Assembly (NCBI GenBank): GCA_017654935.2
Contig: CM065700.1
Location: 43,697,199 to 43,761,198, forward strand
Source of the DNA: Phymorhynchus buccinoides
Lineage: Eukaryota > Mollusca > Gastropoda > Neogastropoda > Raphitomidae
DNA: 64,000 nucleotides
Direction of reading: 5' to 3'
The stretch's first letter is position 1, and each line of letters begins with the position of its first letter. Of this stretch, positions 1 to 12,700 are shown piece by piece. Under the pieces are notes generated by a model that was not told where the DNA came from, did not search any database, and was given only the letters and a program-made list of their open reading frames with translations. The translations under genes were made by a program, and so were the position numbers.

Positions 1-46
1 GGGAGAGGAGAGAGAGAGAGAGAGAGAGGGAGAGAGAGCGGGGGGG

Positions 47-97
<51 letters not shown>

Positions 98-98
98 G

Positions 99-164
<66 letters not shown>

Positions 165-175
165 GGAGAGAGACA
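1..175. repeat. (GA)n microsatellite at the window edge
   Basis: Almost pure GA dinucleotides with scattered interruptions, ending in a short CA run near 170-181. No coding content. It is the left edge of the window, so its full length is unknown. Confidence 0.95.
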
Positions 176-339
176 CACACACTGTGCGTCCCCTTCTGCT
201 CTCTGGCAGTCATGGTCGGAAACGACTGACTGGCATACATGACTCTTACACTAGGAGGCATTTTCATTGACGTGTAGTGCTGCAGTCAAAGGGCTTAGTT
301 AGCATGTGGAGGGGGACCTTCCCCAACACTAGTTGTCCT

Positions 340-800
340 CAAGCTCCTTTTGGCCGCGACGAGAGTGGGCATGTACCATGGGAAAGGCTTTTTTTTACAT
401 TTGTACAATAAACACATTTTAGCAGCCCCGCCCTCCAGAATAGCCAGCTGCCTCTGGAACTGGAAGTATTCTTCTTCTTCTTCTTCTGCGTTCCCAGGCC
501 ATTATGGCCATAATGGATAAGGTACATACGTGTTCGGTTTTCAGTTTTAGTCACTGGTCTCCCCGCTGCGTACAGCCGACACATTCCGATTGGGGAGGAG
601 CTCAACGGAGAAATATTATTTGGAAGATTTTTTTGGAAAAAAAGGCAGGAGAATGGGCCAATTAGTCAGAAAGATAGTAGATGATAGAAAGCAAAGGGAA
701 AAGGCAGAGTCAAAGAGAGTGGCAGATTAGAGGAAGTTACAAGAACTGGAAGTGAAGAGTTGGAAGTGACAGAGTGGCACACAAACACTATGGTGAGGTC
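340..800 (-). mobile_element. SINE-like element, (GAA)n-tailed family, minus strand
   Basis: Read on the minus strand this carries the same body found at 12646-13054 and 15374-15740. The landmarks are the GGTATCCCC-type block (weak here), a GAAGTTACAAGC segment, GGAGGAGCTC, the CCGGTTTTCAGTTTT block, GGCCTGGGAACGCAG and then the AAG tail, seen on the plus strand as CTTCTTCTT at 470-487. The boundaries are approximate and no target-site duplication was identified for this copy. The short open frame across it is not a gene. Confidence 0.6.
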
Positions 801-958
801 AGTTAGTTAGGCAGCGCAAGCTGTGGGCTGGCTGGGAAGCCACAAGAACACAACAACACATTGCTCTTAGGTCGGTTACTATAACAACGTAGGCCTATAA
901 TGCACGTCTCTGTCTGTGTGTCTGTTTGTTCGTCTGTCTGTCTGTCTGTATGTCTCCT

Positions 959-959
<1 letters not shown>

Positions 960-995
<36 letters not shown>

Positions 996-1012
996 TCTCT
1001 CGTCGTCTCCCC

Positions 1013-1101
<89 letters not shown>

Positions 1102-1188
1102 TCCTCCCTGTATCTCTAAAAAAATCATTCCATCTCTCTCTCTCTCGATCTCTCTCCCGTCTGTACCTCTCTCTCTCCTCTCCCCCCT

Positions 1189-1226
<38 letters not shown>

Positions 1227-1231
1227 TCATC

Positions 1232-1265
<34 letters not shown>

Positions 1266-2591
1266 CGTCTCCCTCCTTCCTCTCTCTCTCTTCTCTCTCT
1301 CAGTCTCTTCTCGATCCTCTCTCTCACCTTCTCTCTTCTCTCTCTCTCTCCTCGGATCTCTCTCTCTTTTCTCTCTCTAGTCTCGTCTCTCTCTGTCGTC
1401 TCACCGACCGTCTCCCTCTTCTCTCTTCACCTCTCTTTCTCCATCTCTCTCTCTCGCCTTCTCTCTCTAGCTCTCTCGTTCTCTCTCTCAACATCCTCTC
1501 CTCGTCTGTCTATCCTCTCTCTCTCTCTCCTCTATCAACTCGACTCTCAGTTCATCTCTCTCTCTCTCTCTCCTCTCCACTCTCTCATCTCTCTTCTCTC
1601 TTCCCTCTCCCTAGCACTGTCTCATCTCTCGTCTCCGTCACCCTCTCTCTCTCTCACTCTCCTCTCTCCTCTCGACTACTCCTTCTCTCTCTCCGTCTCT
1701 CTCTCCATCACCGCTCTCTCTCTCTCCTCGTCTCCAGCCTCTCCAGGGCTCACTCAATCAACACTCATCTCTCCTCTCACATCTCTCTCTCTATCCTCGC
1801 GCTCTCGTTCTCGCCGTCCGTCCTCTCTCACACGTCTCTCATTTCATCCTCCTCAATGTCCTTCTCATCGTCCCGGTATCTCCCCTCTCCTCCTCTGACT
1901 TATCTCCTCTCACACATCCTCTCCCTAACCTCCCGTCGTCTCGGGTCCATCCAGTCTCTCTGTCCGTCTCAACTCCTCGAACTCACTCTTCTCCGCTCCC
2001 GTCTCCGCTACCATCTCTCCTGTCATCTCTCGGATCCGTCAACTCTCTCTCTTCTCGTCTCTCTCGTCCTCATCTCTGACGTCCTCTCCCTCTCTCTCTC
2101 TTCTCTCCTCTGTTCAGCCTCCTCGTATACCCCTCTCACTCTCTCTCTCTCTCTCTCGTCCCTTCTCGATCTCTTAGACTCTCCTCTCTCTCCATCTCCT
2201 TCTCTCTCTCGCTCTCTCTCTTCCCTGCTCTCCTCTCTCTCCCCCCACTTCCCTCCCCGCCTCTCTCTCTCTCTCAACTCACACTCTCATCTCTCGGTCT
2301 CTCTCGCTCCCACCTCGTCGTCCCTCTCTCTCGACTCCCACTCCTCTCTCTCTCCTCGCTCTCTCTGCTCCTCTCTCTCTCCTCTCCCTTCTTCTCTCTT
2401 CTCCTCTCTCTCTCTCTCTCTCTCGTCTCACTCTCTCTCTCTCTCTCTCTAACTCTCTCTCCTCTCTCTCTCTCTCTCACTCTCTCTCTCTCTCTCTCTC
2501 TCTCTACTCCTCCCCTCTCTCCCTCTCTCCCAGTCTCCTCTCTCTCTTCTCTCGGCTCTCTCCTCTCTCTCTCTCATCTCCGTCATCTCTG

Positions 2592-2626
<35 letters not shown>

Positions 2627-3182
2627 CTCAACTCCTTTCTCTCACTCTCTCTCTCCCTCTCTCTCTCATGCGCTCCCTCTCCCTCTCTCTCTCTCTCTTC
2701 TCTCTCTCTCTGTTACTGTCTCTCCTCTCTCCCCTCTTCGTCACTCTCCGTGACTTCTTCTCTCTCGCTGCTCTCTCCTCCTCTCCATCTCTCTCCCTCC
2801 TCTCTCCTCTCGCTCTAGCGTCCTCTCTCAAGTCATTCTCGATCTCCAGTCTCGCTCTCTCTCCTCCTCTCCCTCGTCTCTCGCCTCGTCTCTCAGTCGT
2901 CCGTCATCTCTCGTCTCACTCTCTCCTCCTCATTCTCTCTCTCTCGATCTCTTAATGTCGATTCTCTCTCTCTCTCTCCTCTCTTCTTCTCTTCTCTCAA
3001 GGATCCCGCCTCCTCTCTCAGACAGAATATCTCCTCTCTCTCTCTCAGTTTTTGGTCCTCAGTTTTTCAATCTCTCTCTCTCTCTCTCTCCCTCATCTCA
3101 TCAGGATTGAGACTAAGAATAGGCTTGGCCTAAAATCTCAATCCTTGAGTAGGCTAATATAACTAAGTTTTTCAGTTTGTTT

Positions 3183-3249
<67 letters not shown>

Positions 3250-3290
3250 CCTCTCTCTCTACTCTCTCCCTTCATCTCCCTCCGTCTCTT
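960..3290. repeat. 2.3 kb imperfect (CT)n tract
   Basis: A very long pyrimidine-rich tract made of CT dinucleotides broken by CTC, GTC, CATC and similar interruptions. Short non-repeat islands lie at 1108-1130 and about 3005-3180. The long Ser/Leu open frames here, and the Arg/Glu ones on the other strand, are only the translation of the repeat. Many interruptions look like single-base noise, so part of the irregularity may be consensus error. Confidence 0.95.
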
Positions 3291-3940
3291 CGCCACTATG
3301 TCGTTCCACACCATTTAATTTCTATAGCATAACTCGAAACGCACTCACTGTATGCCTAATATCGACTTTCAAGTCGCACGCAGTTTTTGCCCGTAAACCG
3401 CGTGATCAATCAGCCATGCCATCAGTTCAGTTCGATCATCCGTGGCCTAACGAACACAACAAATCGCTTTAATAAGATGTTCAGTCAGGGCCGGATCTAG
3501 CCCCAAGCATGTATCTTAATATACAATGTAGAAATATAACAAAATAATTTGTCTCGATTTTCACCTTAAAAATCGCTAAATCGCAAAATGTTTCTGGGGA
3601 CTTCGCCACCCCTCACCCCCCTCCTCCCTGGACCCCTACAGAAGCTCTGCCCCTTGATATCTGAACTTATGCAGCCCCCTGGACCTCCCGCGGACCCCCC
3701 CCCCCCCCCCCTCATGAATCACTTAGTCCTGTCCTGTCAGTGGTTGCAATGACAACTCCCCATGCATTATTGAACAATCAATAAACGCGTAACTAGCAGA
3801 CAGATTTCTGTCGTTATGCTGGCAAATGAATGATTGAAGCACTTTTTTTTTTTTTAAAGTTCCTTTGATGCATCAGTGAAAATCATGAAAGCTTTCGATC
3901 TTGAATTAGTAATGAACTACTGCTTAGCAACAGAACACAG
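3290..3940. other. intergenic, no gene seen
   Basis: Ordinary mixed-composition sequence with a poly-C run near 3697-3711 and a T run near 3843-3854. No open frame with coding character, RNA gene or recognisable element was found. Confidence 0.6.
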
Positions 3941-3947
3941 ACACACA

Positions 3948-3995
3948 CAGATACAAACGCACGCGCGCGCGCGCACGCGCACACGCGCACACACG

Positions 3996-4050
<55 letters not shown>

Positions 4051-4145
4051 GCGCACACACACGAGCACGCACGCACACACGACACACACACACACACACA
4101 CATACACACACACACACACGACACACACAAATAGGAGAGACACAC

Positions 4146-4195
<50 letters not shown>

Positions 4196-4257
4196 GAGAG
4201 AGAGAGGACGAGAGTGAGAGAGAGAGCGGTGAGGATGACGAGAGAGAGAGAGAGAGA

Positions 4258-4311
<54 letters not shown>

Positions 4312-4347
4312 TGAAAACGCAAAGAGATATGACGAGCAAAGCGCATT

Positions 4348-4408
<61 letters not shown>

Positions 4409-4463
4409 GGAGAGCGGAGATAGAGAGAGAGAGAGAGAGAGAGAGAAGAGAGAGGGAGAGAGG

Positions 4464-4500
<37 letters not shown>

Positions 4501-4550
4501 CGAGAGAGAGAGAGAGAGAGGGGGGAGGGGGGGGAGAAGGGGGAGAGAAA
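3948..4550. repeat. compound (CA/CG)n-(GA)n microsatellite
   Basis: A CA-rich block with CG steps (about 3948-4140) passes directly into a GA-rich block (4140-4550). Open frames on both strands, such as Cys/Val and Thr/His repeats, are repeat artefacts. Confidence 0.95.
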
Positions 4551-5135
4551 GAGGTTATGCTTTTAAAATTCATAAATGCCACTACGTCTCCCACTTTCAC
4601 ACTTTGGTTACATTGATTTGTGTTATTGGGAAATCTGTCACCTCCCTCCCCCGTAACCTCTTCTCCCTCCCCGCTAAAGTGCATGCGTCTTGATCAAAAC
4701 CAAAAGGACTTAATAGGCATTGATAGCTGAGTTTCTACTGATTTGACAATGTACACCCCCTCCCCCCACCCCCCTTACCCTAATCCGTCAGTAGTGTTTA
4801 TCTTCTCAGGCATTCTGGGAATAAATGAAGTTGAACTAGAGCCAAGGGCAATTGCTCAATCCGAAAATTGTTGAAACTTTTTTTTTGCGAGTGTTGCAAC
4901 GCGTTTTATATTTTGTAACCTATTACTGTAGTCCACACAAAGGCTGAACGTGTGTTGAAAAGGGGCTAAGGACCTTTTACATGTAGGCCTACATTAGGCT
5001 CCTTAGGGACTAGCACAACGCGAAAAATTGCTTAATGGTTATTAAGCCTAGTAATGGTGGCCTAAATACCTTGCCTAGGGCCTACTTTCATTGTGGGCTA
5101 GGTCTACTCTATCCCTCACCTTCTCCCCCCCCCCC

Positions 5136-5168
<33 letters not shown>

Positions 5169-5840
5169 ATACCTTGTACGCGCTTGATCGTGAGCAGTCT
5201 TTTGAATAGTTCATTCGTTCGATTAGTTTATTTTATGAGCAGTTCCTGTATTTAGACAGCTTGTTGGCCGTTTATAACTTTTAAAATATTATGCATTTAT
5301 AAAGATAAGTTTATTACTTACTCTCATTAGAATAAATAACGGAATGAGTATTGGTGAAGGTTAAAAATCGTTCAGATGTGAATATTTTATTTCCTGACTT
5401 TAAAATAATGACTTTCTTTATGTTTTAAGCGCCTGAAATGTGCCGCCTACCCCTTCAATAAAACAAAACAAAAATGTTTATTTGTACGCTTTGTCATTGT
5501 TGCTCTACAACAGTATTTTTATGACGAAGATCATACAATAATACGGCTAAAATAAGTAATTAGAACAATGTTCAACTTTGCTCAAAAGTTTGTTTATATT
5601 GCTAGCGACTCAATATGGCTGCTTTCTGAAGAATCAACATGAGTGCTCCTACCAGAAAGCATAAAACATGTCTGTACTTTGTATTTACACACACATTTCG
5701 TTGTAGGTAGGTAGATAGGGACAGGCTTCATCAACCTAGGCCTCGCGGCCTATAAATCATCCCTTCAATATTATGTGTTTTTGTTTGTGACAGTTTATGT
5801 TATGGTCTGACTGAGCAAGTTTTTCAACTTTTTGAAATAA
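4550..5840. other. intergenic, no gene seen
   Basis: AT-rich unique sequence with a poly-C and (CT)n patch at about 5123-5168. No exon with plausible splice sites and no repeat family shared with the rest of the window was noticed. Confidence 0.55.
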
Positions 5841-6080
5841 AATAATCAAACAAAAGTATCTGAAATTTGGGAATATTATCCAGAAGATTTTTAAAAGTGT
5901 TAATATTGTGCAAACTTAATGTTAGTGTCTAGGTTATTCCAGTAAACAGCAACTCTGTTAGAAAAATAAAATTTCCTTAAATTGTTAGTATAAGTTAGTA
6001 TACTATAACAATGTTTAAAAAAAGATTTTGCCTTCAGACTTTCTGGTGCTGACCAGTTGTGGGACTGAAAAGAAGGTATC
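5840..6080 (-). pseudogene. LINE reverse-transcriptase C-terminal fragment, broken
   Basis: The minus strand encodes FYFSNRVAVYWNNLD followed, after a frame break near 5905, by NTFKNLLDNIPKF. This resembles the C-terminal tail of CR1/Jockey-like non-LTR retrotransposon polymerases, whose usual pattern is FFSNRVVNYWN-LP, some spacing, then FK-LLD. The frameshift and missing upstream domains mark it as a dead 5'-truncated remnant. A second member is at 28640-29012. The clade cannot be fixed from so short a piece. Confidence 0.6.
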
Positions 6081-6095
6081 AATGCGAATGTCATC

Positions 6096-6108
6096 AATAT
6101 TGTTAAAG
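6096..6108. repeat. target-site duplication, left copy
   Basis: AATATTGTTAAAG, repeated at 6975-6987 just after the poly-A tail of the element in between. The leading AA of the second copy may belong to the tail, leaving at least 11 bp of true duplication. Confidence 0.85.
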
Positions 6109-6974
6109 CACCAGCCGCCGTGGTGTAGTGGCTAGCGTCGCGGACTACTGGCTGGGAGGTTTTGGGTTCGAATCCCATCAGAGGCGAGGGGTTTTTTCGG
6201 TCCTGGACCGACTCCTACCCAGAGTGAGTGGTTATGGGCTCAATGGGAAGACTGAAACCACACAGTCGAGTTTCATCCGCTTGACGGATGCGATTCTGAG
6301 AGTGTTGCTCTAATTGCAAGACCAACACTGCAGGTGTCTGTAGCTCTCGGACCTGGTTAACGCCGGGATATCATTATGAAAGGAAGCGTAGAATACAGCC
6401 CTGCCTCTCAGACCGATACGGAACTCCATAGCATCATCATCATCGTTATCATCAGCCTCATTTCCCATCAATCATAAAATTTTAAAAAAATATCTCAAAT
6501 TCTGTGGCTTTGCATGCCCTGCTCTCATGGTGACCTCAGTTTCGGTTTCCAATCCAATCTATGCCTTGGTGCGTTCGGGTCAAAGTCATGGGGATCAGTG
6601 TGTTCTGGGGAGCTGTCGGTGGACGGTCGTGGTGGCGCCCTCGGAGGAGGACATCACTCACGCTGGCTCCGCGACTAAGAGAATAGTGTCGTCAGTAGGG
6701 GGCTTAGTAGGTGCTGTCCTGAACAGGCTCCACTGAACTCCACCGAAGTGACTCAGCAGAAGTGCAGTGTCTCCTCGGTTGGTTGCCTCCTGACGGCCTA
6801 ACAAAAAAAAAGTAACATAGATTCGCTCCCCTTGGACTGCTGGTCTCGGATTCTGCGACTTGAACAAACCGGGGTGTGGCTGCGAATTGGGATTCGGAAC
6901 GAGCGGCGTGGGAGCAACGCCACTGTACGGCCCAGAAGATGGGACAGCAAAAAAAAAAGAACAAAAAAAAAAAA
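6109..6974 (+). mobile_element. composite tRNA-headed retroelement with poly-A tail
   Basis: The first 380 bases form a tRNA-derived SINE. The head carries an A-box-like TAGTGGCTAGCG and a B-box GGTTCGAATCC, followed by a conserved body and an ATC-rich tail at about 6430-6490. A second, unrelated-looking body (about 6500-6948) runs to a poly-A tract at 6949-6974. A 13-bp target-site duplication encloses both parts, so they inserted as one unit. The second body also occurs without the tRNA head at 33660-34325. Retrotransposition by a LINE in trans is the usual route for such elements; that part is inference. Confidence 0.8.
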
Positions 6975-6987
6975 AATATTGTTAAAG
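6975..6987. repeat. target-site duplication, right copy
   Basis: AATATTGTTAAAG, matching 6096-6108. The same 3' flank is present in the inverted copy at 47155-47167, but that copy has no matching 5' duplication. Confidence 0.85.
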
Positions 6988-7094
6988 ATCTTATAAGTTT
7001 AGATTAGACTTCCTCTCAATCATCTACCCTTTGTGTGTGTATGTGTGCGCGCACGTGTATACATGTGTGTGTGTGTTCCAAATTATAAATAAAT

Positions 7095-7198
7095 GTCACA
7101 GCTGTGCCAACCGAGCACAAAATAAATCTAATTTGAGAAGACACTTGAGAGGCCGCAAGGCCTAGCTGTCCTATTTGACCTGACCTGACCTGACCTGA
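7095..7198 (+). mobile_element. LINE 3'-end fragment with (ACCTG)n tail
   Basis: The sequence GTCACAGCTGTGCCAAC, then GAGAGGCCGCAAGGCCTAG, ends in repeated TGACC units. The same 3' end follows the polymerase fragment at 28640-29012, so this is a severely 5'-truncated copy of that LINE family. Confidence 0.7.
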
Positions 7199-7350
7199 TG
7201 TGTTTGTGTCATTATGTAGACATACTGTGGCATAGATTCTGTGTATGGATGTGTGTGTCACTGTGCATGTCGCATTGTGTGTGTACAATGTAGGACGTCC
7301 TGTCAGTGTGTGTGAAATCATTTAGGCACTGCACGTTTGTGTGAAAAATA

Positions 7351-7483
7351 GGCAAAATCCACATTTTCGCCCGTAAGAGGAGATAATCTGATGATGGAAA
7401 GAGCTAGCCGCCTATTTTGCTCTTTTCTGTCATCAAATGATCTCCCTTAAGCCAGTTAAGGGCGAAAATGTGGATATAGCCGA
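7351..7483. mobile_element. 133-bp hairpin MITE
   Basis: The terminal inverted repeat ATCCACATTTTCGCCC faces GGGCGAAAATGTGGAT, and the two halves stay complementary further in. It is non-coding and lies just upstream of the first coding exon of the 7589 gene. The mirror copy is at 46661-46791. Confidence 0.75.
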
Positions 7484-7588
7484 AAAAATATGCAAAGAAA
7501 ATAATGGCAGTTTTGCTTTATAGTTTTGCGTTGTGTGTGATTGCAGAGGGCTGCTCTTCACAGTAACTGAAGAGAGAAAACGGTAATC

Positions 7589-7685
7589 ATGAGGCCGACG
7601 AAGAAGATGAACAAGGAGCAGACGTATGGGTGGTATCCATCCGTGCGAGATGTTTACCTCAGCAAGAACCAGCCCACCCCTTACC
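7589..7685 (+). CDS. exon 1 of the 508-aa gene
   Basis: Encodes residues 1-32 plus one base of codon 33. The donor is C|GTAAGT. Tyr/Trp-rich start (TYGWYPSVRDVYL). The ATG context is TAATCATGA, which is not a strong Kozak match, but no upstream in-frame ATG precedes it within the exon. Confidence 0.8.
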
Positions 7686-7792
7686 GTAAGTCTTTTTATT
7701 TATTTCATTTTGCTGTCTTTCTTTAAAATCAAAATGGACCAAGAATAGAGGTATATATATATATATATAGGAAAATTGGGTGAAGGTAAAGA

Positions 7793-7829
<37 letters not shown>

Positions 7830-8923
7830 TGCATTTCTCGGTTAATTGCAATTTTCCGTTTTTGCCTTTCTTACCAAACATAAAGCTGTATTTTATTAAC
7901 CTTTTTAGCTAATAACCTTTTTGGAATACTAACCCTATCCCTAAACCCTACCCCTACCCCCCCCCCCCCCCCCCCCCCCCCCCCTATAAGACGGGAAAAC
8001 GCAATGAACCACGACTGTGACAAATGGCGCTGTGTACTGCAATACATAGGGGGGGTCCTATTAGATAATGGCCTAGGGTTAGGGATTATAAGGGTTAGTA
8101 TTCCAAACAGGTTATTAGCTAAATAGGTTAATAAAATACAGCTTTATGTTTGGTAAGAAAGGCAAAAACGGGAAAATGGAATTAACCGAGAAATGCAGGC
8201 GGACCTTTACCGGAAAATTGTTTAAAACATATGTGTCCCTATGTCTTTGAAACAAACATTAAAACCAAAAACCAGTTATATATGCTAATTTGGTATCTTG
8301 ATCTATGTTCTAAAAAACAAAGAGTGCTAGCTTAGTTTCTCCTTATTAGGGAGGCAATGGCAGAACCCAGCCGAGGACAGCTGTTTCGACTCTAGGGAGT
8401 CTCATCAGCTCGGCACTAACTCACCCTACCCTTGCTTTTAATTTCTTCTAGTTTTTTTAATATCTGTGAATTTTAATCATTCTACATGTATTTTAAATGT
8501 GACTCTTTCTGGCAGAAGGAGACAGGCATGGTCAAAGGGCAGTAGCCCGAAATATTTGCTGATTAAATTTACACCACAGTCGTCCCACTTGTGGGTTTTT
8601 TCCATTGTTTTGAATGCTATATATATAATGGTAATTTTATGCCAAATATCTTGCTGAGCAAAAATCATCCCACCCTTTACCTGTTTATTATTGATTACTT
8701 GTGGATCTTATTTATAATATTAATAATAATAATAATGAGCATTTCCTTGCGCTTACTCTTAAAAAGCCCTAAGCGCTTATAAAATAATAAGATACATAAT
8801 AATAAGAATGGTAATAATAAATAGTATAAATAATCGACAAAAAAGAGATCACTTAAGCAAGAACACCACATGCGCACACAAACACACACACACGCACGCA
8901 CACACGCACACACACCCACACCC

Positions 8924-9007
<84 letters not shown>

Positions 9008-9654
9008 GAGGAAGGTCAGTAGAAATGGAAGGACACAAATTAGGATCAAAATAAAGTGGTTTTGAGAGAAGACTTGAAAGAAGGCAGAGAATTTACCTGT
9101 TATTTGTTTTGAAGTGGCTGTGGACAAAGACGAAAGAGTAGAAGTATGAGTGGTAATGTGTTCCTTTAGCTGCAAAAATCACCCCACCCCTTACCATAAT
9201 CTCTCTCTTTCTTTCTTTCCTTTTTTTTCAAACCAAAGGAAATGGACGGAGATGATAAATTTCTGTGCATAATCCTGCCGACTCCATACCATGAGTTGTT
9301 GTGAATTTCGTTCATGTACTTTGGGCAGTAACAATCAACCCCCACCCCCACCCCCCTCACCTAAAGTTAGCCTCTTTCTTTCTTTCTTTTTCTTTCTTGT
9401 TTTCTTTCTTTCTTTCTTTTTTTCTTTCTTTCTTGTTTTCTTTCTTGCTTTCTTGCTTGCTCTCTTGCTCTCTTTCTTTCTTTCTTTCTTCCTTGCTTGC
9501 TCTCTTTCTTGCTTTCTTTCTCTTTCTTGCTTGCTTTCTCTTTGCTTTTCTTTTCTTTCTTTTTCTTTCTTTCTTTCTTTCTTTCTTGCTTGCTTCTTTC
9601 TTCTTTCTTCCTTGCTTGCTCTCTTTCTTGCTTTCTTTCTTTCTTTTTCTGCTA

Positions 9655-9685
<31 letters not shown>

Positions 9686-9720
9686 GCTTTCTTTTCTTTC
9701 TTTGCTTCTTTCTTTCTTTT

Positions 9721-9752
<32 letters not shown>

Positions 9753-12700
9753 GCTTTCTTTCTTTCTTTCTTCTTTCTTTCTTTCTTTCTTTCTTTCTTT
9801 TCTTTCTTTCTTTTTCTTTCTTTCTAGAAAAACGCCAACATACAGAGTGGGAAGTAGCCACTATTTCAGTATTTGCCCTCAGAATTTACATAACAATTTA
9901 TTACCAGTGTAATTATACAGTTATACCATTAGTGTATTTACCCTTAATTGTACCTACACCTGGATTTTTTGTGTGCATCTACCCTTTTGTATACATACAT
10001 ACATGTGCGCCTACCCTCTTGTATATTCACAGACCTGGAATGCCTGTACAAATTCAAAGACTCGGGCTACTACAACCCCATGGTGGAACCCCCGGAACCC
10101 GCCTTCATCATCAAAGGCATTTCCCCCACCCCCTCCCCGCCCTCTTCCCGCCCGGCCACTTCCGGCCGCATGTCGGGCCGGTCGTCGGGCCCGCCTCGGG
10201 CCGGCAGTGCCCGGGCCAGAAGCGTGCCGGTGCCCAAATTCCGGCCCGTGCCCAAAATGGGCAGCATCCCCAAACCCCAGTGGAAGAGGGCCCCCGAGGA
10301 GACTACGTGGGGTGTGGTGGCGCCAGACTCCGCAGGCGCAGAACAGCCCAAATCAGATTCTGACAAGAAACAGGATCTTGATGAACAGGTAACAGGGCTC
10401 TTAATCGTCCCGCAAAACAAGGGGTCCCAGGGACTCCTTCACTTACAGTATAGAGGGTCCTAGAGGCAGGATAGAGGGTCCCAGTGGCGTTGTGAATGCT
10501 AAAAAGAATTTTTCTAATGCATCCCTGGAACCCTCTGCACATTCTTTTAAAGGGTCCTTTGGAATTTTAGTGCTTCATAGACCCCCAAATGGGGGTCCCT
10601 GAGGTCAATTAATTAAATTAAACTGATGACATCAAAAAGTTAAAGTCTAGCAACATAAAAAACAAATAGTAGCATGTCAGGCTTCCTACAGTTTCAACAG
10701 ATGGAGATTGTGACTGCTTTAAATTTGGCAAGCAAGGCTCAACGGCTCCACTCCCACTTTCTTTTCCTGAATTGTTATGTTTCCACATATGTGATATTTG
10801 CTGCCATTTTTAAAGAAGTTGTTTATGAAAAAGATATTAAAGTAAAAAATGTGTGCTTTCGCAAGGGTGTTCGTGAGTTTTTGACCAAGTAAAGTTTCAA
10901 CAGAATCACATGTGTCAGTGAGGATTCCTAAAGTTTCAACTTGATGAATCTTCACATGCTATTCTTTAAGTACATTGAAGAGATAATATGAAAATGTTAA
11001 ATCTTGTAGTGATGACATTCTAACATGTGAATCCTCACACGCCTTTTTTTGTCAGTATTTAACTTGTAGAAATAATGTGATAATCGTGTAGTAATGACAC
11101 TCTCAGCATTTAGAAAATAAATGAACATTTTTATACATTCAAATATATATTCAATCCTTTTTGGCTTTTGTAAAGACTTAGGCTGTGTGCACATGTATGC
11201 AGATTTTCCGTGCAGAAAGTCACGCGCAATCCGCCCCCAAAAAATCTGGAAGTAAGAAATATGAAAGAGTGTGCACATTACACACGGAAACTCATGCGCA
11301 ATCCGTAAAACATAATCTGGAAGTAAGAAATATGAAAGAGTGTGCACATTACACACGGAAACTCATGCGCAATCCGTAAAACATAATCTGGAAGTAAGAA
11401 ATATGAAAGAGTGTGCACATTACACACGGAAACTCATGCGCAATCCGTAAAACATATTCTGGAAGTAAGAACTATGAAAGAGTGTGCACATTACACACGG
11501 AAACTCATGCGCAATCCGTAAAACATAATCTGGAAGTAAGAAATATGAAAGAGTGTGCACATTACACACGGAAACTCATGCGCAATCCGTAAAACAAAGA
11601 TCTGGAAGTAAGAAATATGAAAGAGTGTGCACATTACACACGGAAACTCATGCGCAATCCTGTCCGCTTATTTCTTTTATAAGTGCGGTTTCCGCACGGA
11701 ACTTACAGATTTCAGATCTAATGTGTGTGTGTGCCCTTACTCAACATTTAAAAATAACGGATAATTTCATGGAATTTCATTCAATCACCCACAGGCGGAG
11801 AACAAACCGGACATCCACTGGCCGACCCAGCAGATCATGAGCAAGTACGACAAACCTTTCGTGCCTTCCAACGCCACAGAAGAAGTGTTCGGCACTCCGC
11901 TACCCCCCAAAGCACCAGGAGTGGGCGGGGATTCCGGCTACGTCTTCATCCCCAACGGAGACGGTACCGTCGAAATCCACTCCCCCCCTACCATCTACTG
12001 GCCGGATTGCTACCCCCGCACTCCCACCCCCCAGCACTCCGTCTCCTCCAAAGCGTCGCTGGGCAGCGCTGACGGGATCATGGCGAGGAAGATTGCGCAA
12101 GACGAGTACCACCAGCAGATGAAGAAAGAAAAAGACGACCGGAGAAAACAGCTGGAGAAACAACGCCGCTTCGACAACATGCTACGGCAGCAACAGCTCC
12201 AACAGCAGAAGAAGACGCCTCGCCCACCCACTGCTCCCAGCTCGGCTCGCGAGAGCCCCGCGGCTCGAAAAGCCCGCATCCAGAGCGCGACGACGCGTCG
12301 GGACAAACCTGAAATCCCTCAGCGGCCGGTGTACTCCGCCCGACCGTCTCGCGCGGCTTCGGACACGGCCGTTTACGCTCCGCAGAGTTTCCAAGCGGCT
12401 CAGCTGAGTCTAACCAACATGAGCGATGAGGAGATGTATAAAGTTGCCTGGGAGGATGAGGCCTGGCCCCCGGCGTTTCAGCAGAGGCCCATGAACCCCC
12501 TGCCCCCCACCCCCAGTCTGGAGGATCTGCATATCGAGGAGGACCGCTCGCCTAGCCCCGATTACACGCAGGTGGTGGATAAGTACGGGTGGAGGGCTGA
12601 GGTGCATGGAGACCCTTACAATGTCAAGTGAGTCGAGTGTCTGTGTGGGGCACTGGGTGGATGCCTCGTGCCTCCATACTGGGAGCTGGACGACCCCAAC

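Noticed and set aside
900..2960. Long Ser/Leu and Arg/Glu open frames (up to 508 codons)
   Set aside because: They translate an imperfect CT/GA dinucleotide tract; all frames on both strands look alike and no start, splice or domain signal supports them.
7930..8100. Telomere-like CCCTAA motifs
   Set aside because: Only a few scattered motifs inside a fold-back element with poly-C; not a telomeric array.
9291..10363. Phe/Leu/Ser-rich open frames running into exon 2, and their mirror at 43619-44817
   Set aside because: They come from the (TTTC)n microsatellite; only the part after the acceptor at 10033, in a different frame, is coding.
11221..11668. Possible CRISPR array
   Set aside because: The 71-bp units are head-to-tail and nearly identical throughout, with no unique spacers, in an intron of a eukaryotic gene.
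12010..12406. Minus-strand frames opposite exon 3, and similar ones opposite exon 2
   Set aside because: Antisense shadows of GC-rich coding exons; no splice or domain evidence.
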